Source: Winogradskyella pelagia
GTDB taxonomy: Bacteria > Bacteroidota > Bacteroidia > Flavobacteriales > Flavobacteriaceae
NCBI RefSeq assembly: GCF_017581965.1
Contig: NZ_JAGEVF010000006.1
Span: forward strand, 155,846 to 219,845
Direction of reading: 5' to 3'
DNA: 64,000 bases
This document shows, one piece after another, positions 8,597 to 17,880 of this stretch. Every line of letters begins with the position of its first letter. Position 1 is the stretch's first letter. The notes under the pieces were generated by a model. That model saw only the letters and a program-made list of their open reading frames with translations. It was not told where the DNA came from and did no database searches. A program made the translations under genes and the position numbers.

Positions 8597-9841
8597 TTAT
8601 TCAGGAACTGAAAGCCCCAATTCGTATATCTCAAGATTAAAATAACCTACTGAAGCCAGCACATGATCAAAAATATCACCCATGATATATTCATAGTTTT
8701 GCCATTTAATATCTGCGCTAAAGGCATAAATTTCCATAGGTATGCCTTGTGGTGTAGGTGCAAGTTGCCTTACCATTAGTGTCATGTCCTTGTTTATTGC
8801 AGAATGTTGTTCTACATAAGTGAGTAGATATTTTCTAAAAACACCGAAATTTGTAAGATTACGACCATTGATTAATTCTGTTTTATCAACATTGTGCTTC
8901 TCATTAAATTCCTTGATTTCTTTCGATTTTAGGTTGAGATAATTAGCCACCAATTCTATTTTCTTAAAACGTTCGATTTCTAGGTCCGTCAAAAAATGTA
9001 TAGAGGATGTTCTTACTATTACTGAGCGTTTAATTCGCCTCCCACCAGAAGACATCATGCCACGCCAGTTTTTAAAAGAATCTGAAATTAAAGCATAGGT
9101 TGGAATGGTTGTGATTGTTTTATCCCAGTTTTGAACTTTTACAGTGGCAAGGTTTATTTCAATAACATCTCCATCTGCACCGTATTTTTCGAAGGTAATC
9201 CAGTCACCGATTCTAACCATATCATTTATCGCCACCTGAATACTTGCCACAAATCCTAGAATAGTATCCCTAAAGATGAGTAATATTACAGCAGATGCCG
9301 TTCCAAGTGAAATAGCAAACTTGTAAAATGAAATACCAAAAACAATGGCAAATGCACCATAAATGCCTAAGAGCCATGCAAAAATCATAAAGACTTGCGC
9401 ATAGCTATCTAGTGGTTTATCCTTGTAACGTGGTAAGGTTCTAAGATAGTCCTTAACAGAATTAAAGAAACTTCTTATAATGCGTAACGTAAGAACTATA
9501 GCTAAGACCTTAAGCGTTTTTTCAATGATATTCTCAGTAAATGCAAAGTCTGAAAAAACATCTGGAACAAATTCTATAAGTATTCCAAGTGGGATGATGT
9601 GTGCAACTCTCCTTGGCAGCTTATTTTTTATAAGAATATCATCAAAATTAGTTTTTGTCCTTTTGGCAATACCTGCAAAAAAGCGCCATAGTATACGCTT
9701 TGTAAAAAAATCTATAATAAAGGCTATTAAAAGTAAAGCCAATAAAAGGACTAACATGTTTATGTAGGTGGCCATTTGTTCACCAAGCCCCTTATCTATA
9801 AGGATATCATATACATAATGCTTCAATTTATAGTCACGCAT
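8597..9841 (-). CDS. MscS-family mechanosensitive channel (YbdG-like)
   Basis: This protein of 414 residues has an N-terminal membrane segment (about 30-50), further helices around 80-180, then the MscS pore region ('ISLGTASAVILLIFRDTILGF'-like, with 'ASIQVAINDMVRIGDWITF') and the beta domain ('GADGDVIEINLATVKVQNWD'). The extended C-terminal domain ('SFKNWRGMMSSGGRRIKRS') is typical of the YbdG/miniconductance branch. It should gate under membrane tension at osmotic downshock. The start at 9841 opens 'MRDYKLKHYV'. It overlaps the preceding small membrane gene by 8 nt, so the two are translationally coupled. Confidence 0.9.
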   Translation of the reverse strand: MRDYKLKHYVYDILIDKGLGEQMATYINMLVLLLALLLIAFIIDFFTKRILWRFFAGIAKRTKTNFDDILIKNKLPRRVAHIIPLGILIEFVPDVFSDFAFTENIIEKTLKVLAIVLTLRIIRSFFNSVKDYLRTLPRYKDKPLDSYAQVFMIFAWLLGIYGAFAIVFGISFYKFAISLGTASAVILLIFRDTILGFVASIQVAINDMVRIGDWITFEKYGADGDVIEINLATVKVQNWDKTITTIPTYALISDSFKNWRGMMSSGGRRIKRSVIVRTSSIHFLTDLEIERFKKIELVANYLNLKSKEIKEFNEKHNVDKTELINGRNLTNFGVFRKYLLTYVEQHSAINKDMTLMVRQLAPTPQGIPMEIYAFSADIKWQNYEYIMGDIFDHVLASVGYFNLEIYELGLSVPE

Positions 9842-10121
9842 GCTGTAAGTACTTTTTGTCGATGTAAAAGGTACCAAAAGGAATTATAGCTGCCAATAAA
9901 ACAAAAAATAAAATTTTCTTGGTCCATTTAAAGTCGCTACAAAACCAAATAGCCATAACTATATACCCAATAAAGAGCAACCCATGTGGCATCCCTAATA
10001 TTTTAACATATTGCGGGTCGTTATAAACATATTTTAAAGGCACGGCAATAAAGAGCAAAAGAATAAAAGACAGGCCTTCGAGGAAAGCAATGGTTCTAAA
10101 TAGTGTTAACGTCTTTAGCAT
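9834..10121 (-). CDS. DUF3817-family small membrane protein
   Basis: This 95-residue protein has three membrane helices, near residues 9-28, 38-60 and 67-87. 'FLEGLSFILLLFIAVPLKY', 'MPHGLLFIGYI' and 'FGTFYIDKKYL' fit the DUF3817 family, whose role is unknown. The start at 10121 is chosen because residues before it are not conserved-like. Its 3' end overlaps the MscS-type channel by 8 nt, suggesting an envelope or osmotic role. Confidence 0.8.
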   Translation of the reverse strand: MLKTLTLFRTIAFLEGLSFILLLFIAVPLKYVYNDPQYVKILGMPHGLLFIGYIVMAIWFCSDFKWTKKILFFVLLAAIIPFGTFYIDKKYLQHA

Positions 10122-10254
10122 AATAAATTTTTTGCAAAAATACTTCAGAACATTTCCAAAAGAGAAGATTTTAACAGCTTTTAAGAAATGATCTCCATCT
10201 AGAAATCTATTATTTATCTTTAACTTTTTGAAATTAAAATTCCGCTGATAAAGA

Positions 10255-12732
10255 ATGAAAAAATTATTGATTTTACTCCTTGGCTTATTAATAACGAGTA
10301 CAAATTTTAATGTTGAAGCGCAGTCAAAACGCAAGCGTAAAAAAGAGGAAAAGAAAGAACAAGTTAAGGCTGAAACTGCAAAAAAGAAAAATGGGAAAAT
10401 TAAATCCTACACTGATGTAATTACTGAAGATGCTGTAACTGACCTAGGTATTTTTAAAGTGCATCAACTAGATGACAAATACTACTTTGAGATTCCTTTT
10501 GACATGCTATCTAAAGACATGTTATTGGTAAGTAGACTCTCTAAGCTTCCTTCTAATTTAGGTGGAGGCTATGTCAATGCTGGTTCAAAAACAAGTACGC
10601 GCTTAATTAATTGGGTTCGTTTTAAAGATAAAGTCCTAATAAAGGAAAAGTCATACAGCGCTATTGCAGCAGACAGCTTACCCATAAATGTATCTGTGAA
10701 TGCCAATAACTATGAGCCCACTTTATATGCATTTGATATCAAAGCATTTTCTAAAGATTCTTCTGCGGTTGTAATTGATGTAAGTAGTTTTTACGGTAGT
10801 GATGTTAAAGCAATCAGTGGGCTATCAGCCAGTAACAGAAGACGTTATAAAGTTAAGAATTTAGATAAGTCTAGAAGCTTCATAAGTGCTATGAACAGTT
10901 ATCCAAAGAACATTGAAGTTGTACAAGACTTTACGTTCAATGCCTCTGAACCTCCTATTAATAATGGCAATGAAACCATTAGTATCCAAACCAATCAGTC
11001 TATGATTTTGCTGCCAGAAGAACCCATGCAACCACGTTATTTTGATGAGCGTGTGGGCTGGTTTACCCTAAGTAAATATGATTATGGAAGCGAAGAGCTT
11101 AAAGCAGATAGAAAGACTTATATACGACGTTGGAAACTCGTCCCTAAAGATATAGAGGCCTATAAACGCGGAGAATTAGTAGAACCTGTTAAGCCTATTA
11201 TCTACTATCTAGATCCTGCAACACCAACTAAATTTAGGTCATATATGAAAGAAGGTATTGAACTCTGGCAAAAAGCATTTGAAGCCGCTGGATTCAAAAA
11301 TGCCATTATTGCTAAAGACCCACCAACCAAAGAAGAAGACCCAGAATTTAGTCCTGAGGATATTAGGTATTCTGTAGTACGTTATGTGGCTAGTACCACT
11401 CGCAATGCTACTGGTCCAAGCGTTGCAGACCCAAGGACCGGAGAAATTATAGAAAGTGACATTATATGGTATCACAATCATTTGCGCTCCTATCGCAACC
11501 GTTATCTTTTAGAAACAGGTGCTGCAAATCCAAAAGCCAGAACCTTAAATACGCCAGATGAAGAAATAGGTGAAATGATGAAAATGGTTATTGCTCACGA
11601 AGTTGGACATACCCTTGGACTACCCCATAATATGAGCGCCAGTTACGCGTATGACGTTGAAAACTATAGAAGTGGTTCTTTTACACAAGAAAATGGAATT
11701 GCTGCTACCATTATGGATTACGCAAGGTACAACTACATTGCACAGCCTGGTGATACAGGAATTCGTTTTATAAGACAGCTAGGACCTTACGATGATTACG
11801 CAATAAATTATGGTTATAGATATATTCCTGAAGTAACCTCACCAGATGATGAGAAATCAATTTTAAACAGCTGGATTACAGAAAAAGTAGGAGATCCAAC
11901 GTATAAATTTGGAAAACAGAGTAGTCGTTTCGACCCTACTTCACAGACGGAAGATATAGGGAATAATAGTATTAAAGCCAGTACTTATGGTCTTAGTAAC
12001 CTTAAAATAGTAGCACAAAACCTTAAAAATTGGACAAGTGATAAAACCGATAATTATGAGGATTTAGAAGAATTGTATGGCGAAATGCTCGGTGTATGGA
12101 GTAGGTATGTAGGCCATGTTATTACTCATATTGGAGGTGTAATTGAAGAAAGCAAAACACCTTCTCAAAGTGGTTTTGTGTACCAACCACAGGACAAAAG
12201 TTACCAAAAATCAGCTGTGCAATGGTTGCAAAAAAATGCGTTTGAGACGCCTGAGTGGTTATTGGATGAGACCATTATTCAAAATATAAATTATGCTGGC
12301 TACACAGAGCGTATCAGACGCCTTCAGAGTAGACATCTTAATTCTGTTTTAGGTTTTGAACGCTTAGGAAGATTAATAGATCATAATGCTATTAATTCAG
12401 AAAATTATTCGGCTTATAATTTGCTGAAGGACATTAGACTAGGTATTTGGAAAGAATCAAGTTTGGGTAGAAGCGTAGACGTCTACAGAAGAAATATTCA
12501 ACGTGTTTACTTAGATCAAATGAAATATCTAATGACGCAAGATTTAGACCCTAATCGCTCTAGACAATATTTTAATGTAAATCAATCCGATATCCGCGCA
12601 TTAGTTAGAGCAGAACTTAATCAACTCAAGCGTACCTTAATTGCCGCTTCTAAAACGGCCATTAATGCAGAAACAAAATTTCATTACCTAGATTGTATTG
12701 AACGAATTAATAGTATCTTAGATCCAAAATAA
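10255..12732 (+). CDS. Secreted zinc-dependent metalloprotease (DUF5117/DUF5118 type)
   Basis: This 825-residue exported protein begins with a signal peptide (about 1-22) and a very basic stretch ('KRKRKKEEKKE'). The middle carries the DUF5118/DUF5117 domains usual in Bacteroidota. The zinc site 'HEVGHTLGLPH' is at residues 448-458 (metzincin pattern with Glu449 as base and a third His), followed by the Met-turn region 'TIMDYARYNY'. The substrate is unknown; such proteins are outer-envelope or periplasmic peptidases. It leads an apparent four-gene operon with a DUF4251-like protein, a flavoprotein and a GyrI-like protein at 10-22 bp spacing. Confidence 0.92.
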   Translation: MKKLLILLLGLLITSTNFNVEAQSKRKRKKEEKKEQVKAETAKKKNGKIKSYTDVITEDAVTDLGIFKVHQLDDKYYFEIPFDMLSKDMLLVSRLSKLPSNLGGGYVNAGSKTSTRLINWVRFKDKVLIKEKSYSAIAADSLPINVSVNANNYEPTLYAFDIKAFSKDSSAVVIDVSSFYGSDVKAISGLSASNRRRYKVKNLDKSRSFISAMNSYPKNIEVVQDFTFNASEPPINNGNETISIQTNQSMILLPEEPMQPRYFDERVGWFTLSKYDYGSEELKADRKTYIRRWKLVPKDIEAYKRGELVEPVKPIIYYLDPATPTKFRSYMKEGIELWQKAFEAAGFKNAIIAKDPPTKEEDPEFSPEDIRYSVVRYVASTTRNATGPSVADPRTGEIIESDIIWYHNHLRSYRNRYLLETGAANPKARTLNTPDEEIGEMMKMVIAHEVGHTLGLPHNMSASYAYDVENYRSGSFTQENGIAATIMDYARYNYIAQPGDTGIRFIRQLGPYDDYAINYGYRYIPEVTSPDDEKSILNSWITEKVGDPTYKFGKQSSRFDPTSQTEDIGNNSIKASTYGLSNLKIVAQNLKNWTSDKTDNYEDLEELYGEMLGVWSRYVGHVITHIGGVIEESKTPSQSGFVYQPQDKSYQKSAVQWLQKNAFETPEWLLDETIIQNINYAGYTERIRRLQSRHLNSVLGFERLGRLIDHNAINSENYSAYNLLKDIRLGIWKESSLGRSVDVYRRNIQRVYLDQMKYLMTQDLDPNRSRQYFNVNQSDIRALVRAELNQLKRTLIAASKTAINAETKFHYLDCIERINSILDPK

Positions 12733-12742
12733 GCACATAAAT

Positions 12743-13195
12743 ATGAGGTATAGTATTTTATTTGTTTTTATAGGATTAACAATGGTTATGCAAGGACAAG
12801 ACAGATTAGACAAGTTTGAGCTTACCTATCAAAATTCAAAAAAACAAATTAATTCACAAGAGTATACCATAAATTTTAATATGGTATATGACGGTAGAAA
12901 CCGTGAAAAAATTGATAAAAACTCCAATGTATTAATAGTAAATGGATTATCCTCAAAAGGGCAATTAAAATCAGTATTACAGAACAAATCAGATATTGAT
13001 TTAAATGGTTCCATAGAGAACTACAAGGTTAAATTTGATGACGCTACAAAACACATAAATATATCATACGACCTTAACTCTAGTTCTTTATACAAGGTAC
13101 AAATGGCCATTAAAGCTAATGGCAATGTTATTTTATCTGCTTCAAGCGATTCAGATTCTCCTATAACTTGGATTGGGAGACTAAGGAGTAATTAA
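12743..13195 (+). CDS. DUF4251-like secreted protein
   Basis: This 150-residue protein has a signal peptide (about 1-18, ending near 'MQGQD'). The mature part is beta-rich: 'GSIENYKVKFDDATKHINISYDL' in part, 'VQMAIKANGNVILSAS' and 'SPITWIGRL' follow the pattern I know from DUF4251 proteins, which end with SNN...ISY-G. Role unknown; likely periplasmic. It starts 10 bp after the metalloprotease stop and is probably co-translated from the same message. Confidence 0.6.
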   Translation: MRYSILFVFIGLTMVMQGQDRLDKFELTYQNSKKQINSQEYTINFNMVYDGRNREKIDKNSNVLIVNGLSSKGQLKSVLQNKSDIDLNGSIENYKVKFDDATKHINISYDLNSSSLYKVQMAIKANGNVILSASSDSDSPITWIGRLRSN

Positions 13196-13217
13196 CATAT
13201 AAGCACTTAAGTTATTT

Positions 13218-14498
13218 GTGGAACGTCATAATTACAAAATACACATCATTGGTGCAGGAATCAGTGGATTGATTGCTGCGAAGACTTTAGAAGAAGTTGG
13301 GTATCACCCTATAATATTAGAAGCCTCAGATTGTGTTGGTGGTCGCGTAAAAACAGATATTGTAGAAGGATACCAATTAGACCATGGATTTCAGGTATTA
13401 CTAGATGCGTATCCACAGGCTCAAAAGCATTTGGATTTTTATGACCTCGAGTTACAGCCTTTTCTACCAGGCGCTCATATTTATTTTAAATCTAGAAAAT
13501 ATACCATTGGTGATCCTCTTAGGCATATAGGTTTCCTATGGCAAACTATAATCTCACCTGTTGGTTCTGTTGCAGACAAACTCAAGATTTTTAAACTAAA
13601 CAAACGTCTTAAAAATAAGTCTATAGAGTCAATTTTTGAATCAGAATCAAAATCCACCTTAAAATACCTCCAGGACTTAGGTTTTTCAAATGCAATAATA
13701 GAACAGTTTTTCAGACCATTTTTCTCGGGTATATTTTTAGAACCAAACCTAGAGACTTCTAGTAGAATGTTTGAGTTCGTATATAAAATGTTTGGAGATG
13801 GTTTAGCAGTTTTACCCAAATCTGGTATTGGAGCCATAGCTGATCAATTAAAATCCAAATTACAGCATACGGAAATTCGATACAATACTCGAGTGAAGCG
13901 CGTTGAAGACAGGTTTATTCTATTAGACAATGATAAAAAATTAGATACACATTTTACTATTATTGCAACACCTGCAGAAGACCTTGTTTCTAATTTAAGT
14001 AACCAAAACACAGATTGGAAATCTTGTTATAATTTATATTTTGAAACTAATATTAAGTCCATTAGTAAACCACTTATAGGCCTAATTGCAGATAAAGAAG
14101 CCCTTATTAATAATATATTCTTCCATGATACTTTAGGTACTACCCACACAGGAAAAAAAAGCTTACTGTCTGTAACGGTAGTTAAGTACACAGACTTAAC
14201 GGAAGATGACCTTATTAATCAAGTGCAAAATGAGTTGAACAAATTCTGTAATATTACCAATACAACATTTTTAAAATTATACCACATACCGAAGGCCTTA
14301 CCAAATTTAAAAGAATTGCGTGCTGATATTTCGCCTACGGAAACACAGTTAAAACCAACTATTTATCTTGCAGGGGATTATCTTATCAACGGTTCGCTAA
14401 ATGCGGCAATGCTCTCTGGGGAACGTGCGGCACAAGGCGTAATTATGAGTCTTGAGGATGGTCTAATAATTGAAAATTTAACTTCTGAATATATTTAA
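13218..14498 (+). CDS. FAD-dependent oxidoreductase (amine oxidase/desaturase-like)
   Basis: This 426-residue flavoprotein has the N-terminal dinucleotide-binding motif 'IIGAGISGLIAAKTLE', the second FAD motif 'ASDCVGGRVKTD', and the C-terminal FAD contact 'LAGDYLINGSLNAAMLSGERAAQG'. This layout belongs to the phytoene desaturase/protoporphyrinogen oxidase/amine oxidase superfamily. The substrate cannot be read from sequence. The start is a GTG at 13218, the only start that gives a proper beta strand before GAGISG. It lies 22 bp after the DUF4251-like gene and 12 bp before the next gene. Confidence 0.88.
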   Translation: MERHNYKIHIIGAGISGLIAAKTLEEVGYHPIILEASDCVGGRVKTDIVEGYQLDHGFQVLLDAYPQAQKHLDFYDLELQPFLPGAHIYFKSRKYTIGDPLRHIGFLWQTIISPVGSVADKLKIFKLNKRLKNKSIESIFESESKSTLKYLQDLGFSNAIIEQFFRPFFSGIFLEPNLETSSRMFEFVYKMFGDGLAVLPKSGIGAIADQLKSKLQHTEIRYNTRVKRVEDRFILLDNDKKLDTHFTIIATPAEDLVSNLSNQNTDWKSCYNLYFETNIKSISKPLIGLIADKEALINNIFFHDTLGTTHTGKKSLLSVTVVKYTDLTEDDLINQVQNELNKFCNITNTTFLKLYHIPKALPNLKELRADISPTETQLKPTIYLAGDYLINGSLNAAMLSGERAAQGVIMSLEDGLIIENLTSEYI

Positions 14499-14510
14499 TT
14501 TTATAACTAA

Positions 14511-14978
14511 ATGAATCCGTCTGTTCTAGATGTCTCGGAGAAAGTTTTAATCGGAATGTCTGATACTATTTTGATGTCTGAATCGCATAAAATTGGCCAA
14601 CTATGGCAAAAATTTATGCCTAATAAACACTTGATTAAAAACACAATTAATAATCATCACTTCGCTGTCCAGGTCTATAATTCTGAAAATACTATGGATA
14701 AACCATTTCAAATTTGGGCAACTATAGAAGTCTCTGAAGCCAATACTATTCCTGCTGAAATGGATGTTGTTACGATTCCCAATGGGCTCTATGCCAAGTT
14801 TACCTTAAGAGGTATGGAGATTGGTAGATTATATCAAGATATAATGACCACGTGGTTACCATCTTCGGGGTACATCATTGATAACAGGCCTCACTTTCAA
14901 ATCATGGATGAGCGCTACAAAAACAATAGTACATCTTCGGAGGAAGATGTTTATGTGCCTATTACAAAATTGAATTAA
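14511..14978 (+). CDS. GyrI-like small-molecule-binding protein
   Basis: This 155-residue protein consists of one GyrI-like/AraC effector-binding domain: 'IGQLWQKFMP', 'FQIWATIEVSE', 'MDVVTIPNGLYAKFTLRG' and 'YIIDNRPHFQIMDERY'. There is no DNA-binding domain. Such domains bind hydrophobic or cationic small molecules; free-standing ones may sequester or hydrolyse ligands. It follows the flavoprotein gene by 12 bp, so the ligand could be related to the flavoprotein's substrate (inference). A bidirectional hairpin terminator follows. Confidence 0.8.
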   Translation: MNPSVLDVSEKVLIGMSDTILMSESHKIGQLWQKFMPNKHLIKNTINNHHFAVQVYNSENTMDKPFQIWATIEVSEANTIPAEMDVVTIPNGLYAKFTLRGMEIGRLYQDIMTTWLPSSGYIIDNRPHFQIMDERYKNNSTSSEEDVYVPITKLN

Positions 14979-15010
14979 AAAGTTGGTAGATTTCAGAGGC
15001 TACCACTTTT
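14977..15010. terminator. Bidirectional hairpin terminator
   Basis: AAAAGTTGGTAG and CTACCACTTTT pair with one internal mismatch around a 10-nt loop. It sits between the convergent GyrI-like gene and the lipoprotein gene, with A and T runs on both sides. Confidence 0.65.
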
Positions 15011-15018
15011 AAGTAAAT

Positions 15019-15507
15019 TTAATTTTTGGTAAACACAAGTGTATCTGTTCCTCCATTTCCTCCACTTATATCAATAAGTCGGATTTCGTTTGAGGAATAC
15101 GACACAACATCCCAATCATCATTTAAATCATCAAAATCGTGATCATCGGGCACTGGAAATGAGATGATAAAATCAACATCGCTGTCGTCATTGCTGTCGT
15201 CATCGCTACTAGAAGACGAACTACTGTTAGATAAAGACCAAGTACCTGTTAATGTATTCGAAGAACCTGTGGCTACAAGGCTACCGTTAGAATTAAAGCT
15301 AAAAGTATAACCAAAAAAATCAGCTGTTTCGTCTTGCCCAGAATCAACCATACTAGAAACACGCCATTGTTCAGATGAAATAATATTTATAATCTCGCTG
15401 ATATCAGCATTGGTCGGAGATACGTTATCGTCGTCGGTAGAGCAGGAGGTCGTAGAGAATGATAAGAACAAAACTGCAATTACGGGATAAAAAAACTTTG
15501 GTTTCAT
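15019..15507 (-). CDS. Lipoprotein with Ser/Asp-rich stretch
   Basis: This protein of 162 residues begins with a lipoprotein signal ('FLSFSTTSCSTDDDN', acylated Cys near residue 22). The mature part has a 'VSSMVDSGQDETADFFGYTFSFNSNGSLVATG' kind of strand pattern seen in flavobacterial lipocalin-like lipoproteins, and 'GTWSLSN'. A low-complexity insert of Ser then Asp/Asn ('SSSSSSDDDSNDDSD') sits near residue 100 and could bind cations or act as a linker. Function unknown; outer-membrane anchoring is likely. Confidence 0.65.
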   Translation of the reverse strand: MKPKFFYPVIAVLFLSFSTTSCSTDDDNVSPTNADISEIINIISSEQWRVSSMVDSGQDETADFFGYTFSFNSNGSLVATGSSNTLTGTWSLSNSSSSSSSDDDSNDDSDVDFIISFPVPDDHDFDDLNDDWDVVSYSSNEIRLIDISGGNGGTDTLVFTKN

Positions 15508-15573
15508 GAGAATAAATTTTAGTGTTCAGTATTATAACAGTTTATCCTCAATTTCTCCTACCCTAAAAATTGT

Positions 15574-16509
15574 TTATAAGGGCTCAATAACAAGTTTTTG
15601 GCCAATTCTAAGGGTAGAATTGCGCTTTATAGCGTTAGTTTTACAAATAGCGGCAACGCTTACATTATTTCGCTGAGAGATTCTAGAGAGCGTATCACCG
15701 CGTTTCACTACATATATCTTACGTTGCGCTTCAATTGCAGCAAAAGCCGCTTTTTCGGAGGTATATAACGCTAATTTACTTTGTCGTCTAGCACTATGAT
15801 AGCCAGGCCTCGTCCATTTTTTAGTAATCCAAATATCTTGGGACCGAATAGCGTTCTCTTCAGAAAAATCAAATAAATATTCAGGATGTATAAACTGACC
15901 TTTGTAACTAGTGACTAGGTGTAAATGACTACCGAAAGAACGACCTGTATTTCCACCTTTACCAATATACTGTCCTTTTGCAACGGTATCATTAGCCTTT
16001 ACACCGATTTTAGACAAATGCGCATAGGTAGTTTCTAAACCGTTAAAATGCCTTACAACAACAGTTCTTCCGTGTCCGCCGCTATATCTAGCAAATCTCA
16101 CAACTCCATCCAAAATGCTGAATACAGAATCTCCGGTAACTAAATCTATGTCAATACCCTTATGCGATCGGCCTCTGCGCCACCCATATCTAGAAGTGAC
16201 TACCTTTTGACGCCTTACAGGAGAATGATAGGTGGTGTCCTCAAAACTTAACTGAAACGGATAAGAAACAGAAGTATTTTTATAAGGATTATAAACTGTT
16301 GTATCCCAGTGCTCATTTTTGATGTCAACAGCTAACTTAGCCTGACCTTTTTCAGAAACGAGAGGGATTTCAATTTCTTGATAATTTAAGTTCTGTTTAA
16401 GAATGGTCGTTGGGACCTTCACCTTTAGAGCCAAGGAATCCTCATCTGACTGGCAGGTCGCACTAATAATTCCCAAAAAAAAGACGCCTACAAAAAGTAA
16501 GTGTTTCAT
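15574..16509 (-). CDS. M23 peptidoglycan endopeptidase with C-terminal LysM
   Basis: This 311-residue exported protein has a signal peptide (about 1-19), an M23 (LytM-type) domain near residues 105-215 and a LysM domain near residues 267-311 ('YVVKRGDTLSRISQRNNVS'). The zinc ligands are present in 'SHKGIDIDL' (HxxxD) and 'GSHLHLV' (HxH), together with the distal His in 'TYAHLS'. It should cut peptide cross-links in peptidoglycan. LysM at the C-terminus anchors it to the wall. It is a single gene on the minus strand. Confidence 0.93.
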   Translation of the reverse strand: MKHLLFVGVFFLGIISATCQSDEDSLALKVKVPTTILKQNLNYQEIEIPLVSEKGQAKLAVDIKNEHWDTTVYNPYKNTSVSYPFQLSFEDTTYHSPVRRQKVVTSRYGWRRGRSHKGIDIDLVTGDSVFSILDGVVRFARYSGGHGRTVVVRHFNGLETTYAHLSKIGVKANDTVAKGQYIGKGGNTGRSFGSHLHLVTSYKGQFIHPEYLFDFSEENAIRSQDIWITKKWTRPGYHSARRQSKLALYTSEKAAFAAIEAQRKIYVVKRGDTLSRISQRNNVSVAAICKTNAIKRNSTLRIGQKLVIEPL

Positions 16510-16763
16510 ATGTGCTATTAATCTGGTCGTTAACCGAACGCGAAATTAAACCAAATATTATTTAAGACAAATCAGTTTAACATCTTCAAAACAGTTAACA
16601 ACAATCTTAACCTATAAAATGACGGTATTAGGATATAAGAAAAATATTACTTAATTTTAATCTAACCAACTTTATCAAAACCGACCTAATTCACTGTTAT
16701 CCCTGATTTACTACCTATGATAATGGCTCGGTTTAATCGTATTGAGCCTGATCTTATTTAATG

Positions 16764-16792
16764 TTTGTTTTGTAATGCGCCTGTTAATTTTG
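16764..16792 (+). promoter_or_regulatory. Bacteroidota-type promoter candidate
   Basis: TTTG at 16764-16767 and TAATTTTG at 16785-16792 match the -33/-7 boxes of the Bacteroidota primary sigma factor with a 17-nt spacer, slightly short. The following gene starts only 14 nt later, so the leader would be very short. The rest of the nearly 300-bp gap (16510-16763) shows nothing I can name. Confidence 0.35.
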
Positions 16793-16806
16793 ATATGATA
16801 AGTTAG

Positions 16807-17307
16807 ATGGAATTAAGTATGCCTAGAGTCCAAGATGAGATTACTGAAGAAGATCTTTGGTATGTTCTAAAGAATCCATGGAAATTTTCAACTTATGAGT
16901 GGAAGCTATACAATGTGTATAATGAGGAAACGGCCTATGAAACTTTAATGGAACAGTATGAATTATCGCAACAGGACGGATTTAGCAAAGTATTTAGAAC
17001 ACCAGAAAATTTACCTTTGCTAGTACTTATGGCTGTTAAAATTAGTGAAACAGCATTACATTGCTATTTGGTGGCTAGTAAACATATGGAAGAGAATAGA
17101 CAAGCCTTAAACGTAACTTTTAAAATGCGTAATATTTTGCACGAGCAATCTTATAACTATAAAGGTTGCAAGCTCGTGGTATATTCACAATCTAGAGAGA
17201 CGGATAAGCAAATGTCTTGGTTACGTTTTATCGGATTAAAATATATACCAGAGGGTAATGTGGGTGATGCTAAATATTTTGAATATGAATCTAGAGTAAA
17301 AGTTTGA
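16807..17307 (+). CDS. Unrecognised 166-residue cytoplasmic protein
   Basis: I do not recognise this protein. It has no signal peptide or membrane helix. The first part is acidic and helical ('DEITEEDLWYVLKNPWKFSTYEWKLY'-like), the rest alternates strands and helices, with 'FRTPENLPLLVLMAVKI', 'CYLVASKHMEENRQ' and a late 'WLRFIGLKYIPEG'. The last motif is reminiscent of the end of GNAT-type acetyltransferases (WhxxhGFxx), so an acetyltransferase-like fold is possible but weakly supported. It lies 139 bp before a two-gene unit with a TPR adenylate cyclase. Confidence 0.6.
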   Translation: MELSMPRVQDEITEEDLWYVLKNPWKFSTYEWKLYNVYNEETAYETLMEQYELSQQDGFSKVFRTPENLPLLVLMAVKISETALHCYLVASKHMEENRQALNVTFKMRNILHEQSYNYKGCKLVVYSQSRETDKQMSWLRFIGLKYIPEGNVGDAKYFEYESRVKV

Positions 17308-17446
17308 AAACATGAATGAAGATTGTAGAAATCTTAAACCAAATTAGAAAATAAAGAATTTAATATTCTAAATCAATTAGAAGCAATTTGAAACTTGTAA
17401 TATACCAATTAATCAATAAATAATTTTAACTTAAAACACACTAATT

Positions 17447-17875
17447 ATGGGAGGCGGAAAACCAAGTACAATCATTACATTAACTGTGGATACAGAAAAC
17501 ATTCAACAAAACGAACAAAGCATTAAAGACAACGTAGTTTTTTCGGATAATCAAAGTGATCCAGCAGAAAACCCAGGGCACCCAGAAACCTACGTATCTA
17601 CCGTTTTCAAGGGTTCAACTTGCACATGGAAAGGGGTTGCAAAAAATGGAAGAGATACAATTAATATTACCGACGTAGCCAAAAAGTCTAAAGGAGGTGG
17701 TGCCGATATTTTAGCAGAAATTACTTTAGGAGATCCAATAAAAGATCCCAATGTAACCTCAACTGTAAAAAACGCAGATATTCCAGGCGATGAGTGTTAT
17801 AATGTCACTTTCATAATAAATAAAAATGACCGTCAGCCTTATACAGTAGATCCTAGATTAAAAATGAAGCGCTAA
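17447..17875 (+). CDS. Unrecognised 142-residue protein paired with a cyclase
   Basis: This 142-residue protein lacks a signal peptide and is probably cytoplasmic. It opens 'MGGGKPSTIITLTVDTENIQ' and is rich in beta strands, with 'STVFKGSTCTWKGVA', 'KKSKGGGADILAEI' and a conserved-looking C-terminus 'YTVDPRLKMKR'. The pattern 'VDTE...' near the start and '...Y-x-hDP' at the end recalls the AidA/PixA inclusion-body family, but I cannot confirm that. The adenylate cyclase gene starts 5 bp after its stop, so the two are surely co-transcribed and may act together. Confidence 0.65.
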   Translation: MGGGKPSTIITLTVDTENIQQNEQSIKDNVVFSDNQSDPAENPGHPETYVSTVFKGSTCTWKGVAKNGRDTINITDVAKKSKGGGADILAEITLGDPIKDPNVTSTVKNADIPGDECYNVTFIINKNDRQPYTVDPRLKMKR

Positions 17876-17880
17876 ACCTT

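Noticed and set aside
9480..9767. A 95-codon plus-strand open frame inside the MscS-type gene
   Set aside because: It is antisense to a conserved membrane protein and has no homologue-like features.
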